Assembly (NCBI GenBank): GCA_017792345.1
Contig: CP051228.1
Span: forward strand, 2,247,501-2,311,500
DNA: 64,000 bases
Direction of reading: 5' to 3'
Source: Mesoflavibacter sp.
GTDB lineage: Bacteria > Pseudomonadota > Alphaproteobacteria > UBA8366 > Aestuariispiraceae
Within the stretch, counting starts at the first letter, position 1; each line of letters begins with the position of its first letter. Shown one piece after another: positions 20,455 through 29,211 of this stretch. The position numbers and the translations under genes were made by a program. The notes under the pieces are model-generated. The model searched no databases. It saw nothing but the letters and a program-made list of their open reading frames with translations, and was not told where the DNA came from.

Positions 20455-21474
20455 CTAGCCGAAACGGCAGACGACCTTGCCGTAATGTCCGCCCTGCAGC
20501 AGCCGTTCCAGGGCGCCGGGCAGGTCTTCGAAGTCGAACCGCGTGTCGTCCAGGACCGGCCGCGTCTTGTGCAGGGTCATGGCCGCCGCCATGTCCTCGA
20601 ACATGCGCAGACTGCCGCAGGTGACCCCCTGAAGGCGGACATTCTGGGTCACGACCCGGCCCAGGGGCACGGACGGTACCGCGCCGCCCAGCACGCCGAT
20701 CAGGCTGATCGTTCCGCTGGCCCGGATGGCGGCGATGGATTTTTCCAAGGTACCGCCGCCACCGATATCGACGATATGGTCCAATCCGCGCCCGCCGGTC
20801 AGGTCGCGTGCCGCCTTGTGCCAGTCGGGATTGGTCGAATAGTTGATGACATGGTCGGCGCCCAAGGGCCGGGCGCGCGCCAGCTTCTCGTCGCTGGACG
20901 AAATCAGCACGACCTCCGCCCCCTGCATCTTGGCGAATTGCAGGGCGAAGAGGGAGACGCCGCCCGTCCCCTGGATCAGGACGATGTCGCCCGACTTGAC
21001 GTGGCCCTGTTCAACCACGGCGTTCCAGGCGGTGACCGCCGCGCAGGGCAGGGTCGCCGCCTCTTCGGGCGTCATATGCGGCGGGGCCTTTACGGCGGCA
21101 TTTGTCGGAACGGCCATCAGTTCGCACATCGTCCCGTCCAGCGGCCCGCCATGGGCGCCGTCCATTGACCGCGACCCGATCTGACCTTCCTGCCAGGTTC
21201 GGCTGAAATTCGGACAGACCCGGTCGCCGATCGCGAAACCTTTGGCGTGCGAACCCAGGGCGACGACGGTACCGGCCCCGTCGCAAAGCGGGATGATCGG
21301 CGGGTTGCCCCCCTTTCGACCATAGCCGCCGCGCATCAGGATCGTATCGCGCGGATTGATGGCGACCGCTTCCATCCGGATCAGGATTTCGTCCGGCCCC
21401 GGTTCCGGATCGGGCAGATCGACCAGGCGAATATTCTCCAGTCCCCAATCTTCCTCCAGGCGCATCGCTTTCAC
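20455..21474 (-). CDS. medium-chain zinc-type alcohol dehydrogenase / quinone reductase-like
   Basis: 339 residues from GTG 21474 (ATG 21465 is an alternative three codons in). The N-terminal GroES-like domain is followed by a Rossmann domain with IQGTGGVSLFALQFA. The structural-zinc Cys cluster of classical zinc alcohol dehydrogenases is absent, which favours the zinc-independent or quinone-reductase branch. NAD(P)H-dependent; substrate unknown. It is divergent from the GMC oxidoreductase gene with a 94-bp gap. Confidence 0.88.
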   Translation of the reverse strand: MKAMRLEEDWGLENIRLVDLPDPEPGPDEILIRMEAVAINPRDTILMRGGYGRKGGNPPIIPLCDGAGTVVALGSHAKGFAIGDRVCPNFSRTWQEGQIGSRSMDGAHGGPLDGTMCELMAVPTNAAVKAPPHMTPEEAATLPCAAVTAWNAVVEQGHVKSGDIVLIQGTGGVSLFALQFAKMQGAEVVLISSSDEKLARARPLGADHVINYSTNPDWHKAARDLTGGRGLDHIVDIGGGGTLEKSIAAIRASGTISLIGVLGGAVPSVPLGRVVTQNVRLQGVTCGSLRMFEDMAAAMTLHKTRPVLDDTRFDFEDLPGALERLLQGGHYGKVVCRFG

Positions 21475-21568
21475 GGTCGGTCTCCTTGTTTATCGTCCTG
21501 ACCCATCTCGACATTTCGGCGGCCGCACTTCAAGCTGCGGCACCAAAAAACAGTGAGGTTCAGGGGAG

Positions 21569-23161
21569 ATGGAGTTCGATTACGTTATCGTCGGCGGCGG
21601 GTCCGCCGGCTGTGTACTGGCCAATCGCCTGACCGAGGACGGCCGTTCCACGGTCTGTCTGATCGAGGCCGGGGGCGAAGACAGCAATCCCTGGATCCAT
21701 ATGCCGGCCGGATATATCCGAACCATGGTCGATCCGGCCCTCAATTGGCTGTTCGAGACCGCCCCACATGCGGCGACGGGGAACCGGCCGCTGCCGGTGC
21801 CGCGCGGCAAGGTGCTGGGCGGATCCAGTGCGATCAACGCCATGCTGTATGTCCGGGGGCAGGCGCGGGATTACGACACCTGGGCGCAATCCGGCTGTCG
21901 GGGCTGGAGTTACGATGACGTTCTGCCCTATTTCAAACGCGCCGAACATCGTGAGCAGGGCGCGGATACCTGGCACGGCACCGGCGGTCCGCTGAACGTC
22001 ACCTATCCGACCGAACGCTATCCGATTCTGGATCGGGTCATCGATGCGGGTGGGGAATTGGGATATCCGACCCATCACGATTACAACGCCGCGCAGCAGG
22101 CGGGCTTCGCCTATTTTCAGGTCACCCAGAAGAACGGCCGGCGCTGGAGCGTAAAGAAGGCCTATCTGGACCCGGTCCGCAACCGGCCGAACCTGACGGT
22201 CGAAACCCGTGCAATGGCCCGCCGCGTCCTGTTCGACGGCAAGAAGGCGACCGGCCTGGAGTATCGGAAGGGCGGGACGGACCGGATCGTCCATGCCCGC
22301 AAGGAAGTCATTCTGAGCGCGGGCGGCGTGCAGTCGCCGCAGCTTCTGGAACTATCCGGCATCGGCGGCGGACAATTGCTGCAATCGCTGGGCATTCCGG
22401 TGATTCACGATTTGCCGGCGGTGGGGGAGAACCTGCAGGACCATTACGTGTCGCGCCTGTCCTGGCGGCTGAAGAACGCGGACAGTCTGAACCGGCTGAC
22501 GCGGGGTCTGCCGTTGATGGGGGAACTGGTCAAATACCTGTTCCAGAACCGGGGGGCGCTGACCATGCCGGCCGGGATCGTCGTCGGTTTCGCGAAAAGC
22601 CGGCCCGATCTGGACGAGCCGGATATCCAGTATCACATCGCGCATGCGACCTTTGCCGACCCAAAGAAGCGCCAGTTCCACAAGTTTCCGGGCCTGACCG
22701 TCGGCCCCTGTCAGTTGCGCCCGGAAAGCCGGGGGCATGTGCATGCCGTGTCGCCGGACCCGGAAGCGCCACCGGAAATTCAACCGAACTTCCTGGCCGA
22801 TCCGCTGGATGGCGAAATTCATGTCGCCGGCATGCGGCTGGCGCGCGAGATGGCCGGAACCGACGCCCTGTCGCCCTATATCGACAGCGAACTGACACCC
22901 GGTCCGGATATCCGGGACGACGCGGCCCTTTTGGACTTCGCGCGTGCGACCGGCGCGACCTTGTATCACCCGACCTGCACCTGCCGAATGGGCGGCGACG
23001 CGGAGTCGGTTGTCGACCCGACCCTGAAAGTGCGTGGGGTCGACGGGTTGCGGGTGGTCGATGCGTCGATCATGCCCCGCCTGATCAGCGGGAATACCAA
23101 TGCGCCGACCATCATGATCGCTGAGAAAGCGTCGGACATGATCCGGGGGACCAACCCATGA
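21569..23161 (+). CDS. GMC-family oxidoreductase (choline dehydrogenase-like)
   Basis: 530 residues, full length for the family. N-terminal FAD motif [15 protein letters not shown], the GMC signature [14 protein letters not shown] near residues 83-97, and the C-terminal HPTCTCRMG and [16 protein letters not shown] segments are all present. CAGGGGAG precedes the ATG. It oxidises a primary alcohol with FAD; the substrate is uncertain because no betaine-aldehyde dehydrogenase or bet regulator is nearby. Its stop overlaps the start of the YbaK-like gene. Confidence 0.92.
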   Translation: MEFDYVIVGGGSAGCVLANRLTEDGRSTVCLIEAGGEDSNPWIHMPAGYIRTMVDPALNWLFETAPHAATGNRPLPVPRGKVLGGSSAINAMLYVRGQARDYDTWAQSGCRGWSYDDVLPYFKRAEHREQGADTWHGTGGPLNVTYPTERYPILDRVIDAGGELGYPTHHDYNAAQQAGFAYFQVTQKNGRRWSVKKAYLDPVRNRPNLTVETRAMARRVLFDGKKATGLEYRKGGTDRIVHARKEVILSAGGVQSPQLLELSGIGGGQLLQSLGIPVIHDLPAVGENLQDHYVSRLSWRLKNADSLNRLTRGLPLMGELVKYLFQNRGALTMPAGIVVGFAKSRPDLDEPDIQYHIAHATFADPKKRQFHKFPGLTVGPCQLRPESRGHVHAVSPDPEAPPEIQPNFLADPLDGEIHVAGMRLAREMAGTDALSPYIDSELTPGPDIRDDAALLDFARATGATLYHPTCTCRMGGDAESVVDPTLKVRGVDGLRVVDASIMPRLISGNTNAPTIMIAEKASDMIRGTNP

Positions 23162-23634
23162 AACGGGCGACGGGAAAGACCGCACTGCGCGTTCAGACCG
23201 TCCTGGGGGACGGATTCGAAGTGTTGGAATTCGAAACCAGTACCGCGACGTCCGATCAGGCCGCGGCCGCGATCGGCTGCGATGTGGCGCAGATCGCGAA
23301 ATCCTTGGTCTTCCAGGGGAAGGACAGCGCGTCGGCGGTGATGGTCATCGCCAGCGGGGTCAACCGGGTCGATGAAAAGAAGCTGCGGGATTTGATCGGC
23401 GAGAAAGTTCTTCGGCCGGATGCCGATTTCGTACGCCAGGCAACGGGCTACGCCATCGGCGGCGTGTCTCCGGTCGGCCATGCGACCGAAATGCGGATAT
23501 TCCTGGACGAGGATCTGAAATCTTACCCGGAAATCTGGGCTGCGGCCGGGGCGCCCAATGCGGTTTTCCGGCTGACCCCGGATGATCTGGAGCGTTTGAC
23601 CGGCGGCCGCTACGCCGATCTGGCCAAGCGCTAA
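23158..23634 (+). CDS. YbaK/ProX-type aminoacyl-tRNA deacylase
   Basis: 158 residues, the usual length of the YbaK/prolyl-tRNA editing domain family. Conserved elements are IAKSLVF, the [12 protein letters not shown] block with the Lys that binds the tRNA end, and [12 protein letters not shown]. The family hydrolyses mischarged tRNA such as Cys-tRNA(Pro). It overlaps the GMC gene by 4 bp and the opposite-strand exonuclease gene by 4 bp at its 3' end. Confidence 0.9.
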   Translation: MKRATGKTALRVQTVLGDGFEVLEFETSTATSDQAAAAIGCDVAQIAKSLVFQGKDSASAVMVIASGVNRVDEKKLRDLIGEKVLRPDADFVRQATGYAIGGVSPVGHATEMRIFLDEDLKSYPEIWAAAGAPNAVFRLTPDDLERLTGGRYADLAKR

Positions 23635-25760
23635 CCGACGACCGGCGTTCCCAGCAGATCGGCGATGCGCGGCACTTGCTCCAGGGCCCAGCGCAGTTCC
23701 TGGCGGTCGAATTCCGTCAACTCTGACGGCGCGACCGCGTTGGACAGTGGCAGACCCGCCGCGACGTCCCGCAACTGCTGTCTCAGGATCAGATTCAGCA
23801 GGATGCGGTGGGCTTCGATCAGGTTGTCGGCCGACCGTTCGGTCGCCGTGCCTTCCTGCCGGACCGCCCGCAGCCGTTCCGGCGTGGACCGATGCGGCAG
23901 ACCGCGTTCCAATGCCGCGACCCTGGCGGCGGAGAAGATCGGCAGGATGCCGTTCATCTTCAGATCGACCCGCCCGGCCGTCAGCCGATACCGGCCGAAC
24001 CATCCGACCGGCGACTCGAAGCGGCTGGCGGTGAGCGCCAATGCCCGCAGGAAAGGGCGCGCGGTCTTCGCGTCGCCGATCGCATCCTGACGCAGGGTAT
24101 CGGCCAGCTCGGTCTCGCCATGGACTGGGCGCGCATCGAAGAAGATGTCGCAATTCATGATGTTCTCGGGGCGGGGCCGGGCGATCCAGTCCCTTACCGT
24201 CTCCCGCCACCGGCCGACCGGCATGCGCCATTCGGCGTTGGCCGCCATGATGCCGCCCTTGCAATAGGCGACGCCGGCGTCGTTCAAGATGTCCGACACC
24301 GTTTTACCGAGTTCGGCATACCAGTCATCCGCCAGCGGCGGCGCACCGTCGGCATAGACGATTGCATTGTCCTGATCCATGGCGAGAAGGCTTTCGCCGC
24401 GCCCGCCGGAACCGAGCACCATCATCGCATAGGGAACGGGCGGGCCGCCCCGCCCCGATTCGCGCATTTGCGCCTCCGCCAGTCGGCAGGCCTTTTCGGT
24501 CAGGGCGCGGAGTTCCCGCGAAATAAGGGAAGCGACCATGCGCGCGTCGACCCCTTCGATCGTCAGGGCGCGGGCGACCGTCGTCAGGTCGGACCACACC
24601 CTGTTCAGATCCTCCGCGGTCTCCGCCCGTTCGATACCGTCGCCGAGGGACATCGCTTCGTCCGCCCGCTGCCGCAGGAGGTCACGCGCGCTCAGGACGC
24701 CGACCACGGTGCCGTCCGATCCGGTCACCGCCAGATGCCGGAACCCCTTACTGTTCATGCGGGCGAGCGCCCGATAGACGAATTCCTCCCCCTCTATCGT
24801 GACCAGCGGATAGCTGCCGATCGTCGAGACAGGCTGATCCAGCATCGCCGCATCGCCGCGTTCCAGGGCACGCAGGATATCGCGCTCGGTCACGATGCCG
24901 GGCTTCGACGCCGGGTTTGCCGGGTCGAGCACCAACGCACTGACCCGGGATTCGACCATCGCACTCATCGCCTCTCTCAGCGGTATCGCATCGGGCCGGC
25001 GCACCGGGGGGCTGGTCATCAGGTCGGCGACGCGGTGGCGGTATGGGAAACTGTCGATCCGGGCAAGTTCGGGGACGGATTGTGCCCCGGCCGTGTCGTA
25101 AGCGGGCATGTCCCATCCCGCCCGTGCTTCCCCGTCCAGTCTTGCGGTCAGGGACCGGCAGGCGCGTTCCGCCTGGGCCAAGGTCAGAATGCCGCTGGCC
25201 CGCAATCGTGGCAGAAGGGCGCGGAAAATCTGTCCTGTGACGAGCGCGTCGCCAAGCGCGCGATGGCGGTTGGAAATATCGATTCCCAGCCAGCCGGCGG
25301 CGGTCTCGATCGACGGGTTCGGCAGGTTGGGGGCCAGAATGTGAACCAGATGGGCGACATCCAGGCTGCGCGGCGCACGCCAGATCATGCCATGCCGCAC
25401 ATGTTCCGCCTTCAATACGGCGATGTCGAAGCCGATCGAATACCCGATCACGATCCGCGCACCGGTCCAGGCGGCAATGTCGGCCATGGCGAGCGGAAAG
25501 GCCGGGGCGTCGGCGACATCCTTGTCGGACAGGCCGTGAATGGCGGTTGAGGCCGCGGGGATCGCGATGCCGGGATTGACCAGGGTCGCAATGACGTCGT
25601 CATCCGTGACCAGTTGCCCGGGGACCGGGCGGACCGCACCGATTTCGATGACCCGGTCGCGCGCGGCGTCCAGTCCCGTCGTTTCCGTGTCCAGCACGAC
25701 CATGGGAAGCGCGGCGAGCGGCATCGCGGAACATTCATGCGGGACCGATTCGAAGCTCAT
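23631..25760 (-). CDS. 3'-5' exonuclease / CBS-pair / DUF294 nucleotidyltransferase fusion
   Basis: 709 residues with GGAGGGG before ATG 25760. Residues 15-190 are a DnaQ-like DEDD exonuclease (DTETTG with Asp24 and Glu26, later HRALGDA). Residues about 245-365 form a CBS pair, which typically senses adenine nucleotides. Residues about 385-520 are a GlnD-like DUF294 nucleotidyltransferase with GSGGRGESLLAMDQD, and the remainder is the DUF294 C-terminal substrate-binding region. CBS-DUF294 proteins often neighbour DUF4212/sodium-solute symporters, as here, and probably regulate uptake. The fused exonuclease is less usual. Confidence 0.9.
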   Translation of the reverse strand: MSFESVPHECSAMPLAALPMVVLDTETTGLDAARDRVIEIGAVRPVPGQLVTDDDVIATLVNPGIAIPAASTAIHGLSDKDVADAPAFPLAMADIAAWTGARIVIGYSIGFDIAVLKAEHVRHGMIWRAPRSLDVAHLVHILAPNLPNPSIETAAGWLGIDISNRHRALGDALVTGQIFRALLPRLRASGILTLAQAERACRSLTARLDGEARAGWDMPAYDTAGAQSVPELARIDSFPYRHRVADLMTSPPVRRPDAIPLREAMSAMVESRVSALVLDPANPASKPGIVTERDILRALERGDAAMLDQPVSTIGSYPLVTIEGEEFVYRALARMNSKGFRHLAVTGSDGTVVGVLSARDLLRQRADEAMSLGDGIERAETAEDLNRVWSDLTTVARALTIEGVDARMVASLISRELRALTEKACRLAEAQMRESGRGGPPVPYAMMVLGSGGRGESLLAMDQDNAIVYADGAPPLADDWYAELGKTVSDILNDAGVAYCKGGIMAANAEWRMPVGRWRETVRDWIARPRPENIMNCDIFFDARPVHGETELADTLRQDAIGDAKTARPFLRALALTASRFESPVGWFGRYRLTAGRVDLKMNGILPIFSAARVAALERGLPHRSTPERLRAVRQEGTATERSADNLIEAHRILLNLILRQQLRDVAAGLPLSNAVAPSELTEFDRQELRWALEQVPRIADLLGTPVVG

Positions 25761-25790
25761 CCTGCCCCTCCGTCGCGCAGGCCGGCGATC

Positions 25791-26480
25791 CTATCCCTTG
25801 CCGTCCGGCATTTGGCGCCAGTCACCGGCGACTTCGGCGCCTCTCAGCCGTTTGCGCATCTGGTCCCGAACGTCGTGCCAGCGGAACCGGATCGAGTTGG
25901 CGACGATCTCGCCGTCCAGATCCTTGAACTGGTCGGAAACCGGCGCGACGCGGATCAGGTCGGCCTCGCTGCCGCGAAAGGCTTCCGGCCCGTCGGGAAT
26001 GTCGGCCCAGCGCACGGCGTTCAGGCGATTCGCGAATACCGCCTCGGCATTCTCCGGCCGCCGTTCGGGCGGTACCTCCGCCAGTGCCGCCCGATGCGCG
26101 CGATCGTGGCAATGGCGCGCCAGGGCGTTCAGTTCCGCATCGTTCAAGACCCCGGCACGGGCCACCATTGCGACAGCATAAAGCGTCAAATCGGACAGAC
26201 AGGACAGGAATAGCTTCACGGAGGCCTTGTGGATCTCCGCCGAGAACGTTTCGTCTTCGAAAAGGACTCTGAATTTAATGCCCATTCGGGTTTTAAGGTA
26301 CCCGAAAAGGGATGTCTGGGCGATGTAGGCGGCGCGCGTATGCACGAAGTCGGCCAAGGATTCGGCGGTGATTATTGGCTCGCGATTAAGTCTGACACGG
26401 AACAAATTCCGCACTGCAGCAAAATTGTCCATTAACCATTTAGGAATATAAGATCGCGACACAGTTTTCGACAATTCCAT
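25791..26480 (-). CDS. conserved hypothetical protein
   Basis: 229 residues from ATG 26480. Mostly helical by appearance, with no signal peptide, no clear transmembrane segment and no motif I can assign. Its 3' end is 30 bp upstream of the exonuclease-CBS-DUF294 gene on the same strand, so the two are probably co-transcribed. It is divergent from the DUF4212/symporter pair. A role in regulating that transporter is only an inference from position. Confidence 0.65.
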   Translation of the reverse strand: MELSKTVSRSYIPKWLMDNFAAVRNLFRVRLNREPIITAESLADFVHTRAAYIAQTSLFGYLKTRMGIKFRVLFEDETFSAEIHKASVKLFLSCLSDLTLYAVAMVARAGVLNDAELNALARHCHDRAHRAALAEVPPERRPENAEAVFANRLNAVRWADIPDGPEAFRGSEADLIRVAPVSDQFKDLDGEIVANSIRFRWHDVRDQMRKRLRGAEVAGDWRQMPDGKG

Positions 26481-26603
26481 TGAGATTTTTAGTTTCTTGA
26501 CAGGTTGAGGCGTATCTCTGTAGCGTTTTCGATTGGTTTCTTTCGCGTAGCGTTATCGGTTAGCGTAGAAAAGCTCGTCAACGATACTGTAGTGGGGGAA
26601 GCA

Positions 26604-26867
26604 ATGTCACAAGACAAAACAGAAGCGCGCGCCCGCCACTGGATGAGAACGAAGAACCTGACGATCGTGGTCTTGATCCTATGGTTCATCTTCTCCTTCG
26701 TGGTTCATTGGTTCGCGAATGAGTTGAATGCCGCCTCGTTCTTGGGATTCCCGCTCGGCTACTACATGGCCGTGCAGGGGTCGCTGATCGTGTTCGTCGT
26801 GTTGATTTTCGTGCAGAACGTGCTGCAGGACAAAATCGACGACGAAGCCGGTTTTAGCGAAGAATAA
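26604..26867 (+). CDS. DUF4212 small subunit of sodium/solute symporter
   Basis: 87 residues from ATG 26604 with GGGGGAA upstream; an in-frame reading to 26505 is an artefact. Two transmembrane helices (about residues 20-40 and 52-75), the N-terminal HWMRTKNLTI segment and the GFPLGYYMAVQGSL loop define DUF4212. These small proteins are encoded directly before ActP-like symporters and are believed to form part of the transporter. The symporter follows 12 bp later. Confidence 0.92.
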   Translation: MSQDKTEARARHWMRTKNLTIVVLILWFIFSFVVHWFANELNAASFLGFPLGYYMAVQGSLIVFVVLIFVQNVLQDKIDDEAGFSEE

Positions 26868-26879
26868 GGGGACGGGACG

Positions 26880-28688
26880 ATGCTCAAAGGTAATTTCATC
26901 GACAACCTGCCCAAGATCTACGGCCTGTATACCGGCGGCTTCATCGCATTCATTTTGCTGATGGCGGTCCTGGAGCAAATGGGTCTTGGCGCCGACACGA
27001 TCGGCATCCTGTTCGTGGCCTTCACGATCTTCATCTACGCCGCGATCGGTTGGTTGTCGCGTACCATGCAGGTCGAGGCCTATTACGTAGCCGGGCGCGA
27101 AGTGCCGCCGGTGTTCAACGGCATGGCGACGGCGGCGGACTGGATGTCCGGCGCGTCTTTCGTGGCGCTGGCGGGCGGTGTGTATTTCGGTGGTCACGGT
27201 TATCTCGCCTTCGTCGTCGGCTGGACCGGTGGTTATGTGCTGGTCAACTCGCTGATGGCGCCGTACCTGCGCAAGTTCGGCTGTTACACGGTGCCCGATT
27301 TCATCGGAACCCGGTTCGGCGGGAATCTCGCGCGTCTTGTCGCGGTCATCATCCTTGTCGTGGCGTCCTTCACCTATGTGACGGCGCAGATCAACGCGAC
27401 GGGCACGATCGCGGCGCGGGCGCTTCAGATCCCGTTCGAAGTCGGCGTCTGGTTCGGCCTTCTCGGCATTCTGCTGTGCTCCATGCTCGGCGGTATGCGG
27501 GCGGTGACCTGGACCCAGGTGGCGCAGTACATCGTGCTGATCATCGCCTATCTGGCCCCGGTCATCTGGATGTCGAACAAGCAGGGCTTCGGGATCATTC
27601 CGCACTTCTCCTACGGCGATGCCGTGGTTCGGGTCGCGGAACTGGAGGCGCTGGTCGGCGTCGGTACGCCGGCCGCCGAAAAGATCGCCGGGGTTTCGGT
27701 GCTGACCGGATTGCATAATGCGCCGGGCGACAACATGGCGGCTTGGAAGTTCGTCACGTTGGCCTTGTGTATGATGGCCGGTACGGCATCGCTGCCGCAC
27801 ATTCTGATGCGCTACTTCACCACGCCGACCGTCCGGGCGGCGCGCAAGTCGGTGTCCTGGTCGCTGCTGTTCATCTTCCTGCTGTACTTCACGGCGCCCG
27901 CGCTTGCGACGCTGACGAAGCTGCAGCTTCTCGATCCGACCCTCGCGACCAGCATTATCGGCAAGGCAGTCGCCGATGTGAACGCGTTGGAATGGATCCA
28001 GAAATGGTCGTCGGTCGGCATGTTGGCGATCTCGGACAGCAATGGTGACGGTATATTGCAGATCAACGAGTTCTTCATGCGGCCCGACATCGTCGTGTTG
28101 GCCACGCCTGAAATCGCGGGTCTGCCCTATGTCGTCTCCGGCCTGGTTGCGGCCGGCGGTATGGCGGCGGCGATGTCCACGGCGGACGGTCTGCTGCTTG
28201 CCATCGCCAACGCACTCAGCCACGACCTGTACTACAAGATCATCGATCCGAAGGCGGATACCCGCCATCGCCTGATCGTCGCGCGTGTCCTCCTGATCAT
28301 CATCGGGGCGGCCGGTGCGGCGGTGGCCAGCTTGAAGCTGACCGGGATCCTGGGGGCAGTCGCCTGGGCGTTCTGCTTCGCGTGTTCCGGGCTGTTCTTC
28401 CCGCTGGTCCTCGGGGTCTGGTGGAAACGGGCCAACCGGGCCGGCGCGATCGCCGGGATGGTTGCCGGTTTCCTGGCCGGATCGATCTATCTGTACTGGA
28501 CCTATACGACCGGGAATACCTGGCTTGGCATCGACCATCTGCGTTTCGGGATTATCGGCATGCCGGTAAGCCTGGTCGCCATGGTGGTTGTCAGCTTGAT
28601 GACGCCGGAGCCGGATGCCGAAATCCAGGCCATGGTGGACGAAACCAGGGATCCCAGCGGCAAGACAGTGCTGGATATGGCGCACTGA
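26880..28688 (+). CDS. sodium:solute symporter, ActP-like (VC_2705 subfamily)
   Basis: 602 residues with about 13 membrane helices of the SSS/SLC5 fold. Family hallmarks include EAYYVAGREVPPVFNGMATAADWMSGASF and the later AAAMSTADGLLLAIANAL sodium-site region. Partner of the DUF4212 protein; it probably imports acetate or another small carboxylate with sodium. A long loop between helices holds a canonical 12-residue EF-hand loop, DSNGDGILQINE at residues 386-397, so calcium may modulate transport. A strong terminator follows. Confidence 0.93.
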   Translation: MLKGNFIDNLPKIYGLYTGGFIAFILLMAVLEQMGLGADTIGILFVAFTIFIYAAIGWLSRTMQVEAYYVAGREVPPVFNGMATAADWMSGASFVALAGGVYFGGHGYLAFVVGWTGGYVLVNSLMAPYLRKFGCYTVPDFIGTRFGGNLARLVAVIILVVASFTYVTAQINATGTIAARALQIPFEVGVWFGLLGILLCSMLGGMRAVTWTQVAQYIVLIIAYLAPVIWMSNKQGFGIIPHFSYGDAVVRVAELEALVGVGTPAAEKIAGVSVLTGLHNAPGDNMAAWKFVTLALCMMAGTASLPHILMRYFTTPTVRAARKSVSWSLLFIFLLYFTAPALATLTKLQLLDPTLATSIIGKAVADVNALEWIQKWSSVGMLAISDSNGDGILQINEFFMRPDIVVLATPEIAGLPYVVSGLVAAGGMAAAMSTADGLLLAIANALSHDLYYKIIDPKADTRHRLIVARVLLIIIGAAGAAVASLKLTGILGAVAWAFCFACSGLFFPLVLGVWWKRANRAGAIAGMVAGFLAGSIYLYWTYTTGNTWLGIDHLRFGIIGMPVSLVAMVVVSLMTPEPDAEIQAMVDETRDPSGKTVLDMAH

Positions 28689-28710
28689 TCCCAACGCGGA
28701 TTCGAAACTT

Positions 28711-28745
28711 TCGGGGGCGGAACGCTGTTCCGCCCCCGATTTTCG
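28711..28745 (+). terminator. Rho-independent terminator after symporter
   Basis: A perfect 13-bp stem (TCGGGGGCGGAAC / GTTCCGCCCCCGA) with loop GCT is followed by TTTTCGTTT. It ends the DUF4212-symporter transcript. Confidence 0.92.
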
Positions 28746-28833
28746 TTTAAACTCCATACAATGGATCACCGCAGGCCCGACAGACGGGCAATGACGGTGG
28801 CTTTAAAGGCTCGCATCGGGGGGTTGGGCAGGC

Positions 28834-29181
28834 ATGTTGGAACAGTTTCCAGTCTGGGTGATCATCCTGGATTACGCGCTGGGCGTGGTCATGTGGACGC
28901 TGATCGGACGCACGGCGATGAACATTTTCCTGCCCGTCGATTCGTCCTTCTTCTTCATGCGGGTCTTTGTGAAAGCGACCGATCCGGTTCTCCGGGTGTT
29001 CAAACCGATCACCCCCGGCTTCCTGCTGGAGCCGATCGTGCCGCTCTATGTCGCGTGGTTCTTCTTCCTGTTCCGCTTCTACGCCATGCCCGCCATGCTG
29101 GGCTATGACGTGATGGGCATGCTGTCCTTCCCGTTGGAAAGCGACATCTCCCGCATGCTCTACGCGACCTTCGGCAACTGA
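28834..29181 (+). CDS. small YggT-like membrane protein
   Basis: 115 residues with two or three hydrophobic helices (about residues 8-28, 68-92). The central sequence ATDPVLRVFKPITP resembles the DP-x-L-x-x-(R/I)-x-P pattern of YggT-family proteins; the match is by eye only. GGGGGG-rich ribosome site upstream of ATG 28834. It is separate from the symporter operon because of the terminator, and convergent with the kinase gene. Function unknown. Confidence 0.7.
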   Translation: MLEQFPVWVIILDYALGVVMWTLIGRTAMNIFLPVDSSFFFMRVFVKATDPVLRVFKPITPGFLLEPIVPLYVAWFFFLFRFYAMPAMLGYDVMGMLSFPLESDISRMLYATFGN

Positions 29182-29211
29182 CGCGCAGTCGTCGCTTGGG
29201 ACCGTCGCGGC

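Noticed and set aside
26679-28769. 696-residue minus-strand frame opposite the symporter gene
   Set aside because: Composition rich in His, Arg, Gln and Asp is typical of antisense frames of high-GC membrane-protein genes; the opposite strand encodes a clear SSS symporter.
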